From Gemmataceae bacterium (GTDB lineage Bacteria; Planctomycetota; Planctomycetia; Gemmatales; Gemmataceae), in assembly GCA_028288765.1 (NCBI GenBank), contig JAQGHQ010000282.1, positions 1-46,098 on the forward strand: a DNA stretch of 46,098 bases, written 5' to 3'. Every line of letters begins with the position of its first letter. The first letter of the stretch is position 1. The notes under the pieces were generated by a model, which saw only the letters and a program-made list of their open reading frames with translations, searched no databases and was not told where the DNA came from. Positions 9,656 to 16,998 of the stretch are shown here, one piece after another. The position numbers and the translations under genes were made by a program.

Positions 9656-9807
9656 AGCAGAACCGGGGAGGGAGGAACGACGCATTCGATTCTCTTCCTC
9701 TGTCCTCTTCCCATTTTCCCCTCTTTCCTTCTCCCCCCTGTCTTCCTCGGGTCCGGTGATAACGTGTGGCCACTGGTCCCACTCTTCCCAGTTTCCGCAG
9801 TTTGCCT

Positions 9808-9836
9808 TTGACGTCGTTTTTACCCAGACTTACCAT
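9808..9836 (+). promoter_or_regulatory. Candidate sigma70-type promoter for the TIGR03000 gene
   Basis: TTGACG (9808-9813), 17-nt spacer, TACCAT (9831-9836): five of six and four of six matches to consensus. Transcription would start near 9843 and give a leader of about 58 nt before ATG 9902. A pyrimidine-rich tract lies upstream (about 9690-9755). Planctomycete promoters are poorly characterised, so this is tentative. Confidence 0.4.
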
Positions 9837-9901
9837 CCTTATCGCGGGGTTGACTCCGCGTCGCGTCGCGTCATGGGGTTGCAACAACGAGGAGGATGCG
9901 C

Positions 9902-10708
9902 ATGTACAGTATCGTTTTGATGGCGGCGGTCAGTGGCGGACCGAACACCACGGGGGCCGACGCCACGCCAGTGGTCGTCGCGCCGACTGCCGTTGTTGTC
10001 GGATGCACCGGGTGCACGGGCTGTACGGGCTACTACAGCAGCTGCTATGGGTCGTGCTACGGGTCGTGCAACGGCTGTTACGGCTCCTGTCACGGCCGGG
10101 GCGGGCTCTTCGGGCACAGGCACTCGTGCAGCGGGTGCAGCGGGTGCTGCGGCGGCGGGTTCCTGGGGCACAAGCACTCGTGCCACGGGTGTTGCGGCGG
10201 GTACAGCTGCTTCGGGTCGTGCAACGGCTGTTACGGCCAAAGCTGGGGCTACGGGTACGGGTACGGCGGGTGCTGTGGCGGGTACGCCGGCTGCTGGGGC
10301 GCGAGCTACAGCTACCCGGTTTACGGGGCCTCCCCGGCTTACGGGGCCTACCCGGCCCCCGCGCCGGCGCCCATGGTCATCCCGGTCGAGCCCAAGCCCG
10401 CGCCCAAGACGGAAGAGAAGAAGAGCGGGAGCAATGGGGCGAGCCTGAAGTTCCAGCTTCCGGCCGACGCCACGCTGTACGTCGACGGGCGGCAGACCGC
10501 CGGGGACGGGGCGGAGCGGGCGTTCTTCACCCCGCCGCTGGAGGGCGGCCAGAAGTACTTCTACGACGTGCGGGCCGAGGTCGTGGTCGACGGCAAGACC
10601 ATCTCCGAGGAGAAGCGGGTGGTCGTCGAGACCGGGGCCCAGATCACCGCGTCGTTCCCGAAGCTGCTCGCCGCGGCTGGTGGGGCGACAACGGTTGCTG
10701 GCAAGTAA
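9902..10708 (+). CDS. TIGR03000 family Cys/Gly/Tyr-rich protein
   Basis: 268 aa. Residues 1 to about 140 are extremely rich in Cys, Gly, Tyr and Ser, in short repeats such as GCTGCTGCTG and SCYGSCYGSCNGC. A Pro/Ala linker (about 140-175) follows. The C-terminal domain (about 180-260) matches the planctomycete TIGR03000 domain as I recall it (ATLYVDGRQT ... EEKRVVVETGAQITASFP). I start at ATG 9902 because GGAGG at 9891-9895 is 6 nt upstream, which is too close for the ATG at 9896. The first residues (MYSIVLMAA) are weakly hydrophobic and no classical signal peptide is clear. Function is unknown; a structural or metal-/disulfide-linked role is only a guess. Confidence 0.85.
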   Translation: MYSIVLMAAVSGGPNTTGADATPVVVAPTAVVVGCTGCTGCTGYYSSCYGSCYGSCNGCYGSCHGRGGLFGHRHSCSGCSGCCGGGFLGHKHSCHGCCGGYSCFGSCNGCYGQSWGYGYGYGGCCGGYAGCWGASYSYPVYGASPAYGAYPAPAPAPMVIPVEPKPAPKTEEKKSGSNGASLKFQLPADATLYVDGRQTAGDGAERAFFTPPLEGGQKYFYDVRAEVVVDGKTISEEKRVVVETGAQITASFPKLLAAAGGATTVAGK

Positions 10709-10741
10709 GCCGGAGTTCGTGGGTCGGTTTTGCCGATAATG

Positions 10742-10772
10742 CGGGCGGGTGGGGAAACCCACCCGCCCGTTT
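10742..10772 (+). terminator. Terminator-like hairpin after the TIGR03000 gene
   Basis: A perfect 12-bp stem (10742-10753 with 10758-10769) has a GAAA tetraloop and is followed by TTTA. It lies 33 bases after the stop at 10708. The U-tract is short, but stem strength and location fit an intrinsic terminator. Confidence 0.65.
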
Positions 10773-10964
10773 ACGCTTGGTCTGCCACGTCGGGCTGGCC
10801 GGAGGCCGAGCCGAAACTTGCTCGCGCCGGCCGATCCGAGTTCCCTGGCCGGACGGTTTTCCGGCTTCTGCGAGAGCTTTCGCGGCCCCCGCAGGGACTC
10901 GCTTGGGCTCGACACCAGGCCCGGCGCGCGACATCCTACAGGGGTGGCCCGGGTCCGGTAGAGT

Positions 10965-10993
10965 TTGCCCGACCAGCGCGATCGGTCTATAAC
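10965..10993 (+). promoter_or_regulatory. Candidate metK promoter
   Basis: TTGCCC (10965-10970), 17-nt spacer, TATAAC (10988-10993). A start near 11000 would leave a leader of only about 44 nt, too short for a SAM riboswitch, and I see none in the 335-base gap. The rest of that gap holds only the terminator hairpin of the previous gene. Confidence 0.5.
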
Positions 10994-11043
10994 ACTTACG
11001 CCCACTTCCCGCTCAGGAAGACACCCCAACGGAGAGGATCGCC

Positions 11044-12309
11044 GTGGCAGCCGACCGCTACCTGTTCACCAGCGAATCCGTGTCGATGGGCCACCCGGAC
11101 AAGGTGGCCGACCAGATCAGTGACGCGATCCTCGACTTCTGCCTCAGGGCCGACCCGGCCAGCCGGGTGGCGTGCGAGACCCTGGTGACCACGGACCTGG
11201 CGGTCGTCGCCGGTGAAATCACGACCAAGGCCCCGCTTACCCGCGAGGCGGTCGACAAGTTGGTCCGGGAGGTGATCCGCGAGATCGGGTACGTGGCGAA
11301 GGACCAGGCCGAGCGGGAGGAGATCGGGTTCACCGCCGATGCCTGCCAGGTGGACTGCCGGATCCACGCCCAGTCGCCGCACATCAGCCAGGGGGTGGAC
11401 GTCGGCGGGGCCGGCGACCAGGGGCTGATGTTCGGGTTCGCGTGCGACGAAACCCCGACCCTGATGCCGCTCCCGATCGACCTGTCGCACCGGCTCGTCG
11501 CCCACCACGCCGACCTCCGCAAGACCGGCAAGTTGAAGTGGCTCCGCCCGGACGCGAAGAGCCAGGTGACGGTCGAGTACGGGGCCGACGGCACCCCCCA
11601 TCGGATCCACACGGTCGTGCTCTCGACCCAGCACGACCGGTCGGTGATGGTGAGCAAGGACCAGACCGACTACTTCACCGACGAGGCCCGGCACGAGGTG
11701 ATCGAAAAGCTGATCGCCCCGGTGCTCAGGGAAAGCCGACCGGACCTGATCAAGGGCCAACTGGTGATGATCGTCCCGGGGGCGAAAGGGGTGAAGCTGG
11801 GGCCGGGGGACATCGCCTGCCACATCAACCCGACCGGGTGCTTTCTGACCGGCGGGCCGCACGGGGACTGCGGGCTGACCGGGCGGAAAATCATCGTCGA
11901 CACCTACGGCGGGCGGGGCCGGCACGGGGGCGGGGCGTTCAGCGGGAAGGACCCCACGAAGGTCGACCGCAGCGCGGCGTACATCTGCCGGTACATCGCC
12001 AAGAACATCGTCAAGGCGGGGCTGGCGAACCAGTGCGAGGTCCAGCTCTCGTACGCGATCGGATACCCGGACCCGCTGAACATCTGGGTGAACACCAACG
12101 GGACGGCGAAGGTGCCGGAGGCGAAGCTGGTGGACCTGATCCGCCAGCACTTCGAGCTCACCCCGAAGGGGATCATCGGGACGCTCGACCTGCGGCGGCC
12201 GATCTACCGGGAGACGGCCCGGCACGGGCACTTCGGCCGGGAACTCCCCCAGTTCACCTGGGAAAAGACCGACAAGGCCGACGCCCTTCGAAAGGCCGCC
12301 GGGGTGTGA
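11044..12309 (+). CDS. metK: S-adenosylmethionine synthetase
   Basis: Makes SAM from methionine and ATP in the cytoplasm. The protein (421 aa, longer than the usual ~385) opens with [20 protein letters not shown]. It carries [15 protein letters not shown] and, near 300, the P-loop-like [19 protein letters not shown], all hallmark MetK segments. Extra length is spread through surface regions, including near residues 150-180. The start is GTG 11044 with GGAGAGG (11033-11039) upstream. It stands alone with its own promoter. Together with metH, 3.7 kb upstream, it covers two of the steps of the methyl cycle, but the two are separated by other genes. Confidence 0.97.
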   Translation: MAADRYLFTSESVSMGHPDKVADQISDAILDFCLRADPASRVACETLVTTDLAVVAGEITTKAPLTREAVDKLVREVIREIGYVAKDQAEREEIGFTADACQVDCRIHAQSPHISQGVDVGGAGDQGLMFGFACDETPTLMPLPIDLSHRLVAHHADLRKTGKLKWLRPDAKSQVTVEYGADGTPHRIHTVVLSTQHDRSVMVSKDQTDYFTDEARHEVIEKLIAPVLRESRPDLIKGQLVMIVPGAKGVKLGPGDIACHINPTGCFLTGGPHGDCGLTGRKIIVDTYGGRGRHGGGAFSGKDPTKVDRSAAYICRYIAKNIVKAGLANQCEVQLSYAIGYPDPLNIWVNTNGTAKVPEAKLVDLIRQHFELTPKGIIGTLDLRRPIYRETARHGHFGRELPQFTWEKTDKADALRKAAGV

Positions 12310-12353
12310 TAGCCGGAGGGTAAGGCAGCACAGGAAATGAACGACCCTTCTGC

Positions 12354-12391
12354 GGGTGCCACGGGCGGCTTGTTGTCCGCCCGTGGCACCC
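12354..12391. repeat. 15-bp-arm palindrome downstream of metK
   Basis: Arms 12354-12368 and 12377-12391 pair perfectly (15 bp, GGGTGCCACGGGCGG and complement) around an 8-nt loop. It lies 44 bases after the metK stop and may serve as terminator or mRNA-end protector, although no U-tract follows. The same TGCCACGGGCGG palindrome is, from memory, a recurrent element in Gemmata-type genomes. Confidence 0.75.
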
Positions 12392-12402
12392 ATGCTCTTG
12401 AG

Positions 12403-12424
12403 GGGTCGATTTTCTCCTGCCGCT
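12403..12424 (+). repeat. Interspersed 22-nt repeat, copy A
   Basis: The motif GGGTCGATTTTCTCCTGCCG plus CT is identical to copy C at 13803-13824. It sits just after the metK palindrome in the gap between metK and the helix-turn-helix gene. Confidence 0.6.
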
Positions 12425-12558
12425 TGCCTCACCGATCGACTCCGGCAGTCAACTTCGCCGCCTACCCACCGGATCGCCTGTCGTTCCGTTCTGCAAGAGC
12501 TCATGTTCATTTGCCGCGACCTGATAAGGCAAGCAACAGGAGAAGAGCTACCCGCTTC

Positions 12559-12618
12559 GTAGGGCACGCACTGCGTGCCGGGGTTTGTGAGCGAAACGGC
12601 ACGCAGTGCGTGCCCTAC
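12559..12618. repeat. Paired GTAG-headed palindromes (REP/BIME-like)
   Basis: Two 21-nt arms, 12559-12579 and 12598-12618, are perfect reverse complements. Each begins GTAG on its own strand and contains the self-complementary GGCACGCA/TGCGTGCC core. Two REP-like hairpins in head-to-head arrangement with an 18-nt spacer resemble a BIME. The GTAG tetranucleotide 5' of a hairpin is what RAYT transposases are known to require in E. coli REPs, and a Y1 transposase lies 8 kb away. Confidence 0.7.
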
Positions 12619-12653
12619 AAAACGCCTCGGCCCCCGTGTCTTCGTCATTCTGC

Positions 12654-12673
12654 GGGTCGCTTTTCTCCTGCCG
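12654..12673 (+). repeat. Interspersed repeat, copy B (one mismatch)
   Basis: GGGTCGCTTTTCTCCTGCCG differs from copies A and C by one base (C for A at position 7). The remaining DNA between it and the stop of the helix-turn-helix gene at 12986 shows no gene and no further structure I can support. Confidence 0.5.
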
Positions 12674-12985
12674 AACGCCTCTCTCCCCTCTCGCCCCGAC
12701 GGCCGACAACGAGTGCCCCGGGCACCGAGTCGACGACCCGGTCGCACCCGCGGCCGTGGTCGATCCCCCAGCTGCGCCAGGCTACTCGCCGCCCACACCT
12801 GCGAGTGCGGCCGTCAGCCCCGTCGACAGACGATTCACCTCACTCACCGGCAGACGGCCCGCCGGGCGGTGACAGGGTTTGACAGGTCCCACGCGGACTT
12901 GCTCGGCCTGTCTCCCTCGCCCGTAGCAAGTAGGGACGGGGTAAGGTCGACCGGTTGGGGATTGCGAGCGGAACCTACATATCCG

Positions 12986-13534
12986 TCAACACTTGCGGCA
13001 GAAATAACGGGTTCGCGGACCGTGTCGGGCGCGGCGGGACGCTCCCCCCTGTGTGGCGATGCTCTCGGGGCACGGTGTGACAGGTCGAGGTGAGTCGACG
13101 GGTTCTGACCGGATGGGGTCTTGCGGGCCGGTGTCCTGGGGGACCGGTGTCGCGGGTGCGAGGCTGTCGGTCTTGCCCGGTTGGGTTTCGGTCGGGTCGG
13201 ACAGTTCGGCGCGGGGGGCCCGGTCGCAGAGTTTGACGGCCAGTTCGATCAGCGTCTTCGCCGCCCGGAGCTGGATACCCTCGGACGCGCTCTCGAGCAG
13301 GCAGTGGAGGGTGTCGCAGGCGTCGGTCGTCGCCCCGACGATCCGGCCGCAGGTGGTATCCAGGACCGCCGCCCGGATCTCGAACACCCGAGCCTGGAAG
13401 GCGGGGTCGCGGAGCCGATGGTAGATGGTTCTCTCGCTCACCCGGGCGGCCTTGGCCGCCTGGAGGATCGTCCCGCCGACGGCCAGGGTTTGGGCCAGGA
13501 ACTCGTCCGAAGCCCGCGATGGGTGCCCGATCAT
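12986..13534 (-). CDS. Small helix-turn-helix protein, hypothetical
   Basis: 182 aa. Residues about 10-45 form a homeodomain-like helix-turn-helix (GGTILQAAKAARVSERTIYH). This is followed by the helical LRDPAFQARVFEIRAAV and a second helical stretch ending RAAKTLIELAVKLCDR; the last 65 residues are Pro/Thr-rich and look disordered. This layout is common in planctomycete hypothetical proteins and recalls phage terminase small subunits or transposase-type DNA-binding domains, but no phage genes are nearby. ATG 13534 has GGGGGAG about 9 nt upstream. It sits alone in a repeat-rich gap. DNA binding is likely; target and role are unknown. Confidence 0.7.
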   Translation of the reverse strand: MIGHPSRASDEFLAQTLAVGGTILQAAKAARVSERTIYHRLRDPAFQARVFEIRAAVLDTTCGRIVGATTDACDTLHCLLESASEGIQLRAAKTLIELAVKLCDRAPRAELSDPTETQPGKTDSLAPATPVPQDTGPQDPIRSEPVDSPRPVTPCPESIATQGGASRRARHGPRTRYFCRKC

Positions 13535-13802
13535 CAGTTGTTCTCCCCCCTAGGTGATTGCCCGTACACAGGGTACCCGACCAAGTGTCGGTCGAGAAGG
13601 GAAGTTGGCCGACGGTTCCGGAGCGGGATTTCCGAGGGTTTTTCCTGGGATCGAGGCCGGGGGCGGCCGGATGGCGCGCACGCGGCCGGTGCGGCCCCTC
13701 TCGTCACCCGGAACCGGTTTCAGCTGTGCGCTTAGCCGGGGGCGGGAATGATCCTCGCATCGGCGAAGAAGGAAGGCCGCTGCGGTGGCGTCCGCTCTGG
13801 AC

Positions 13803-13824
13803 GGGTCGATTTTCTCCTGCCGCT
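13803..13824 (+). repeat. Interspersed 22-nt repeat, copy C
   Basis: Identical to copy A at 12403-12424. All three copies are in the same orientation within 1.4 kb, each beside or close to a palindromic element. Confidence 0.6.
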
Positions 13825-13840
13825 GCTTTGTTGAAATCTT

Positions 13841-13926
13841 GGCGAGCGGGGGGTGTGAGCCCCCCGAGTGACCTCAACGTATCGGTTGGTCTCACGTTAC
13901 TCGGGAGCTCACGCCCCCCGCTCGCC
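13841..13926. repeat. Imperfect 31-bp palindrome
   Basis: The arms 13841-13871 and 13896-13926 pair with a few mismatches and a one-base bulge. The outer 13 bp (GGCGAGCGGGGGG and complement) are perfect. It is a G/C-rich palindromic intergenic element of a kind I recall as frequent in planctomycete genomes. Confidence 0.6.
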
Positions 13927-13977
13927 CCGAGAAATCGATCGATTCAACAGAATATCCTGCCGCCTGAATAACGGCAG

Positions 13978-14014
13978 CGCGAACGCCCGCCCCTTTTGGG
14001 TGGGCGTTCGCGTT
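13978..14014 (+). terminator. Terminator-like hairpin without an obvious gene
   Basis: A stem of 15 bp with one mismatch (13978-13992 with 13998-14012, the mismatch being a G-U wobble-type pair in one RNA strand) and a 5-nt loop is followed by TTTCCT on the plus strand. No annotated plus-strand gene ends just upstream, so it may be a repeat or may end an unrecognised small transcript. Confidence 0.4.
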
Positions 14015-14561
14015 TCCTGCCGCCGACACCCAACCGGTCTGGGTGGGATCGTCAGTCACGGATCACGTCGCCCTGCCTCTTGGGGCCCTGGTGCAGCGGT
14101 TCCGTGAGTCCGGACGTGGTGAAAGCAGAGCCCCCGGCCGCTCTCCCCGAGCAGAGTCTCGGTGCGGGCTCCGCGGGTGCAATACTGACTGTCGTGATAC
14201 CTGCCGAACCCGACCGCACGACCGCTCCGCCCACTCAGGACTGACCGGTAGCAGCCGATTCCGAGCCCGACAGAGCAGGTGTACGCGGCCCTCCGCCGGG
14301 TCTTCCGTCCTTGTTTCCGAAGGGGGCAAGTTGTGGGGACTTGGGCCAAATGAAATTGTAAGCATTTGTCGAAAACAGGGGTTCCGGTCCGAGCTCGCGA
14401 CACCGGACCATAGTTCGCTGTATAAAGTTTCGCCGTGGCGCGAGATGGGTTGGGAATACCCGGCCCTCGGCAGGCATTCTCACCCGCGGCGCTTGTTAAC
14501 CTCGCGTCCGGGTTCAATGTTGAAGTGTCTGCCGCCCCCGGACCCACAAGGCGTCACCTGG

Positions 14562-16802
14562 ATGCGACACTTTCCCCCCGACACCGCCCGCGGCGTCGCC
14601 CTCACTGGCCCCGAGACCCTCCTGGTGTCTTCGTTCGAGTCCCCCGCCAAGAGCGTCATCTCCTGGCTCCTCGACAGCCTCATCCTCCTGCCCGAGGAGT
14701 GGGACGAGCTTCCGCCCCAGGAGCAAGAGGAGTTCGCCAAGCTAAATAGTTCCGAAGAACTTCTGGCGCAGCTGGTCCGGCGGCACATGCTCACTCCGTT
14801 CCAGGCCGAGGCGGTTCGCGACGGCGGGGGCGACGACCTGATCCTCGGACACTACCGACTGCTCGACGTCCTCGGTCAGGGCGGGATGGGGACCGTGTAC
14901 CGGGCCGAACACCTCCAACTCCGCCGGCAGGTCGCCCTGAAGGTGATCGCCCGGACGGTCGAGGGGAACCCGCGGCTGTTGCACAGGTTCTACGCGGAGG
15001 CCCGGGCGGTGGCCCGGCTCCAGCACCCGAATATCGTCACCTGCTTCGACGCCGGCCGGGCCGCCCGCACCCGGCTGGGGGGTGGGTCCCGCGACTACTT
15101 CGTCATGGAGTTCATCCCCGGCGAGGACCTGTACGCCCTGGTCCGGGAAAAGGGGCCGCTCCCCCCCCACCGGGCGTGCGACCTGTTCCGGCAGGTGGCC
15201 GGCGCCCTAACCGAGGCCCACCGGCACGACCTGGTCCACCGGGACATCAAGCCGTCCAACGTCCTGGTCACCCCGGACTGGCAGGCCAAGGTGCTCGACT
15301 TCGGCCTCGCCCGGGTCCCGAACCGGAATGTGACCGAAGTCGGTACCCTGCTCGGGACGGTCGGGTACATGGCCCCGGAGCAGGCCCGCGACCCGAGCGG
15401 GGTCGACGCCCGGGCCGACCTGTGGAGCCTCGGGGCAACCATGTACTGGACCCTCACCGGGCGGGAACCGTATCCCGAAACCGGGAACCCTGTCCGCGAC
15501 CTGCACCGCCGGTTCAGCACGACCCCGGACCCGGTCCGGCAGGTCCGCCCGGAAGTCCCGGCCGAGGTGAGCGATCTGGTCGCCAGGCTGATGGAAACCG
15601 ACCCGGACAAGCGGTACCCGTCGGCCCGGACGGTGACCACCGCCCTGACCGGGTTTACCCTCTGGTTACCGACCGCGATTGCGTCCCCGGAGCCCGCCGC
15701 ACGCTCGTCCGGCCGGGACCGGGTGCTGGTGGTCGACGACGAGCCGTCGGTGCGGCGGTGGCTGGCGCTCCTGCTCAAGGCCCAGTACGACGTGGGCGAG
15801 GCAGAGGACGCGGAGACGGCCCTGGCCGACGTCGCCAAGAACCCGCCCGACGTGGTGATCGCGGACGTCAACCTCCCTGGTTTGACCGGGACCGAGCTGG
15901 TCGACCGCATCCGGGCCGCGATCCCGGACCCCGATCGGGTGAAGGTGCTGCTCGTGTCCGGGGCGGTCCCGGCCGAAGCACTCGGCGGGCTGGCCGTCTC
16001 CGGGGCGGACGATTTCCTGTCCAAACCGTTCAACTCGACGGAACTGCTTTCCCGAGTCCGGACGCTCCTGTTGCGCCGGGGTTCCCGGGCGGCCGGGCAC
16101 GGACAGGCGGACGCGGCCGGGCGCGCGGGTATGCCGCACCGACCGGTCGAACAACACTCGGCAGTCCACCCGACCGCCGCGGCCGAGGCCCTGTCGTACA
16201 CCATCTCCCGGCTGCTGGTGGAAACGAACCTGGCGGCGGAGGGGCACTGGGCCCGGGTGATCCGGTACGTCCGGGCGCTGGCCGGGGGCATCTCCGATCA
16301 GGGGGAATACACCCGGCTGACGGACCCGGCGTACCTCGACCTTCTCGCGTCGGTCGCCCCGATCTACGACATCGGCCTGCTGGCGATCCCGCGGACCGTG
16401 CTGATGAAGCCGGACAAGCTCGACCAGGACGAGCGGAGTGTGGTGCAAACGCATACGACAGCCGGGGCCGAGGTGCTGATGACCGTGGCCGGAAAATACG
16501 CCGCCGACGTGTCGAGTTTGCCGATGGCGGCGGAGGTGGCCCGGGGGCACCACGAGCGGTGGGACGGGACCGGCTACCCGGACATGCTTACTGGGCCGGA
16601 GATCCCGCTGTCCGCGCGGGTGGTGGCGGTGGTGGCGGTGTACGAGGCCCTGCGGGCCCGCCGCCCGCACCGCCCGCCGCTGAGCCACGCCCGGGCGGTG
16701 AAGATGATCACGACCGAGTGCCCGGGCCAGTTCGACCCGGCGGTCGTGGCCGCGTTCATCTCGGTCAGCTCCCGGTTCGATCAGATCCACCAGGGGCAGT
16801 GA
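14562..16802 (+). CDS. Fused Ser/Thr protein kinase - response-regulator receiver - HD-GYP-like protein
   Basis: Three signalling modules in one 746-aa chain. A Hanks-type kinase (about 95-370) has GQGGMGTVYRAEH, VALKVI with the ATP-anchoring Lys, HRDIKPSN, DFGLA and GYMAPEQ, so it looks active. A receiver domain (about 384-505) has RVLVVDDEP, a phosphoacceptor Asp in VVIADVNLPG and LSKPFN. The C-terminal HD-GYP-like domain (about 545-740) keeps HHERWDGTGYP but reads APIYDIGLLAIP where HD-GYP enzymes have LHDIGKIGIP. The metal-binding His is therefore Tyr, and the later ADV Asp is missing, which may abolish or alter cyclic-di-GMP hydrolysis. No membrane segment is seen. Start uncertain: ATG 14562 has AAGG 10 nt upstream; in-frame ATG 14517 is the alternative. 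Confidence 0.9.
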   Translation: MRHFPPDTARGVALTGPETLLVSSFESPAKSVISWLLDSLILLPEEWDELPPQEQEEFAKLNSSEELLAQLVRRHMLTPFQAEAVRDGGGDDLILGHYRLLDVLGQGGMGTVYRAEHLQLRRQVALKVIARTVEGNPRLLHRFYAEARAVARLQHPNIVTCFDAGRAARTRLGGGSRDYFVMEFIPGEDLYALVREKGPLPPHRACDLFRQVAGALTEAHRHDLVHRDIKPSNVLVTPDWQAKVLDFGLARVPNRNVTEVGTLLGTVGYMAPEQARDPSGVDARADLWSLGATMYWTLTGREPYPETGNPVRDLHRRFSTTPDPVRQVRPEVPAEVSDLVARLMETDPDKRYPSARTVTTALTGFTLWLPTAIASPEPAARSSGRDRVLVVDDEPSVRRWLALLLKAQYDVGEAEDAETALADVAKNPPDVVIADVNLPGLTGTELVDRIRAAIPDPDRVKVLLVSGAVPAEALGGLAVSGADDFLSKPFNSTELLSRVRTLLLRRGSRAAGHGQADAAGRAGMPHRPVEQHSAVHPTAAAEALSYTISRLLVETNLAAEGHWARVIRYVRALAGGISDQGEYTRLTDPAYLDLLASVAPIYDIGLLAIPRTVLMKPDKLDQDERSVVQTHTTAGAEVLMTVAGKYAADVSSLPMAAEVARGHHERWDGTGYPDMLTGPEIPLSARVVAVVAVYEALRARRPHRPPLSHARAVKMITTECPGQFDPAVVAAFISVSSRFDQIHQGQ

Positions 16803-16894
16803 CGGCGGGGGGGACCGGGTGTCGGGGCTCGTGTGTCGGGTCTGTCGGGTCTGGGGTACCGAGAAACCCGGCAGGCCGGCGTCCGGTTGTCTTT

Positions 16895-16926
16895 CCCGAG
16901 ACCCGAGACCCGAGACCCGAGACCCG
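16895..16926 (+). repeat. Heptanucleotide tandem repeat
   Basis: Four exact copies of CCCGAGA plus a partial fifth lie in the 196-bp gap between the kinase fusion and the leucine-rich-repeat gene. A related GTCGGG-rich stretch precedes it (16818-16850). Confidence 0.8.
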
Positions 16927-16998
16927 CCCCGCTCCCCGCTCCCGCACTCCTCCAATCCGCGTGCTAGGCTTCCGGGTGGCGAACGCCCCGGGGGCCGC

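Larger units (their letters stand above)
13535..14561. other. Repeat-rich gap upstream of the kinase gene
   Basis: About 1 kb with no supported gene. It holds repeat copy C (13803), an imperfect palindrome (13841-13926) and a terminator-like hairpin (13978-14012). The open frame of the next gene extends back to 14043, but codon bias suggests the real protein begins near 14517-14562. The stretch 14320-14430 is relatively AT-rich and is where I would expect the kinase promoter, though no clear -35/-10 pair is visible. Confidence 0.5.

Noticed and set aside
10709..11043. SAM riboswitch upstream of metK
   Set aside because: The likely promoter leaves only about 44 nt of leader, and no SAM-I/II/III-type core is visible. 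The strong hairpin in the gap is the terminator of the preceding gene.
14043..14561. Upstream extension of the kinase fusion to 14043
   Set aside because: This part lacks the codon bias of the gene and resembles no domain; the protein becomes recognisable only after about 14520.
14625..14655. tRNA T-loop-like GTTCGAGTCCC
   Set aside because: It lies within the kinase coding sequence and no cloverleaf can be formed around it. I found no tRNA or rRNA in the window.
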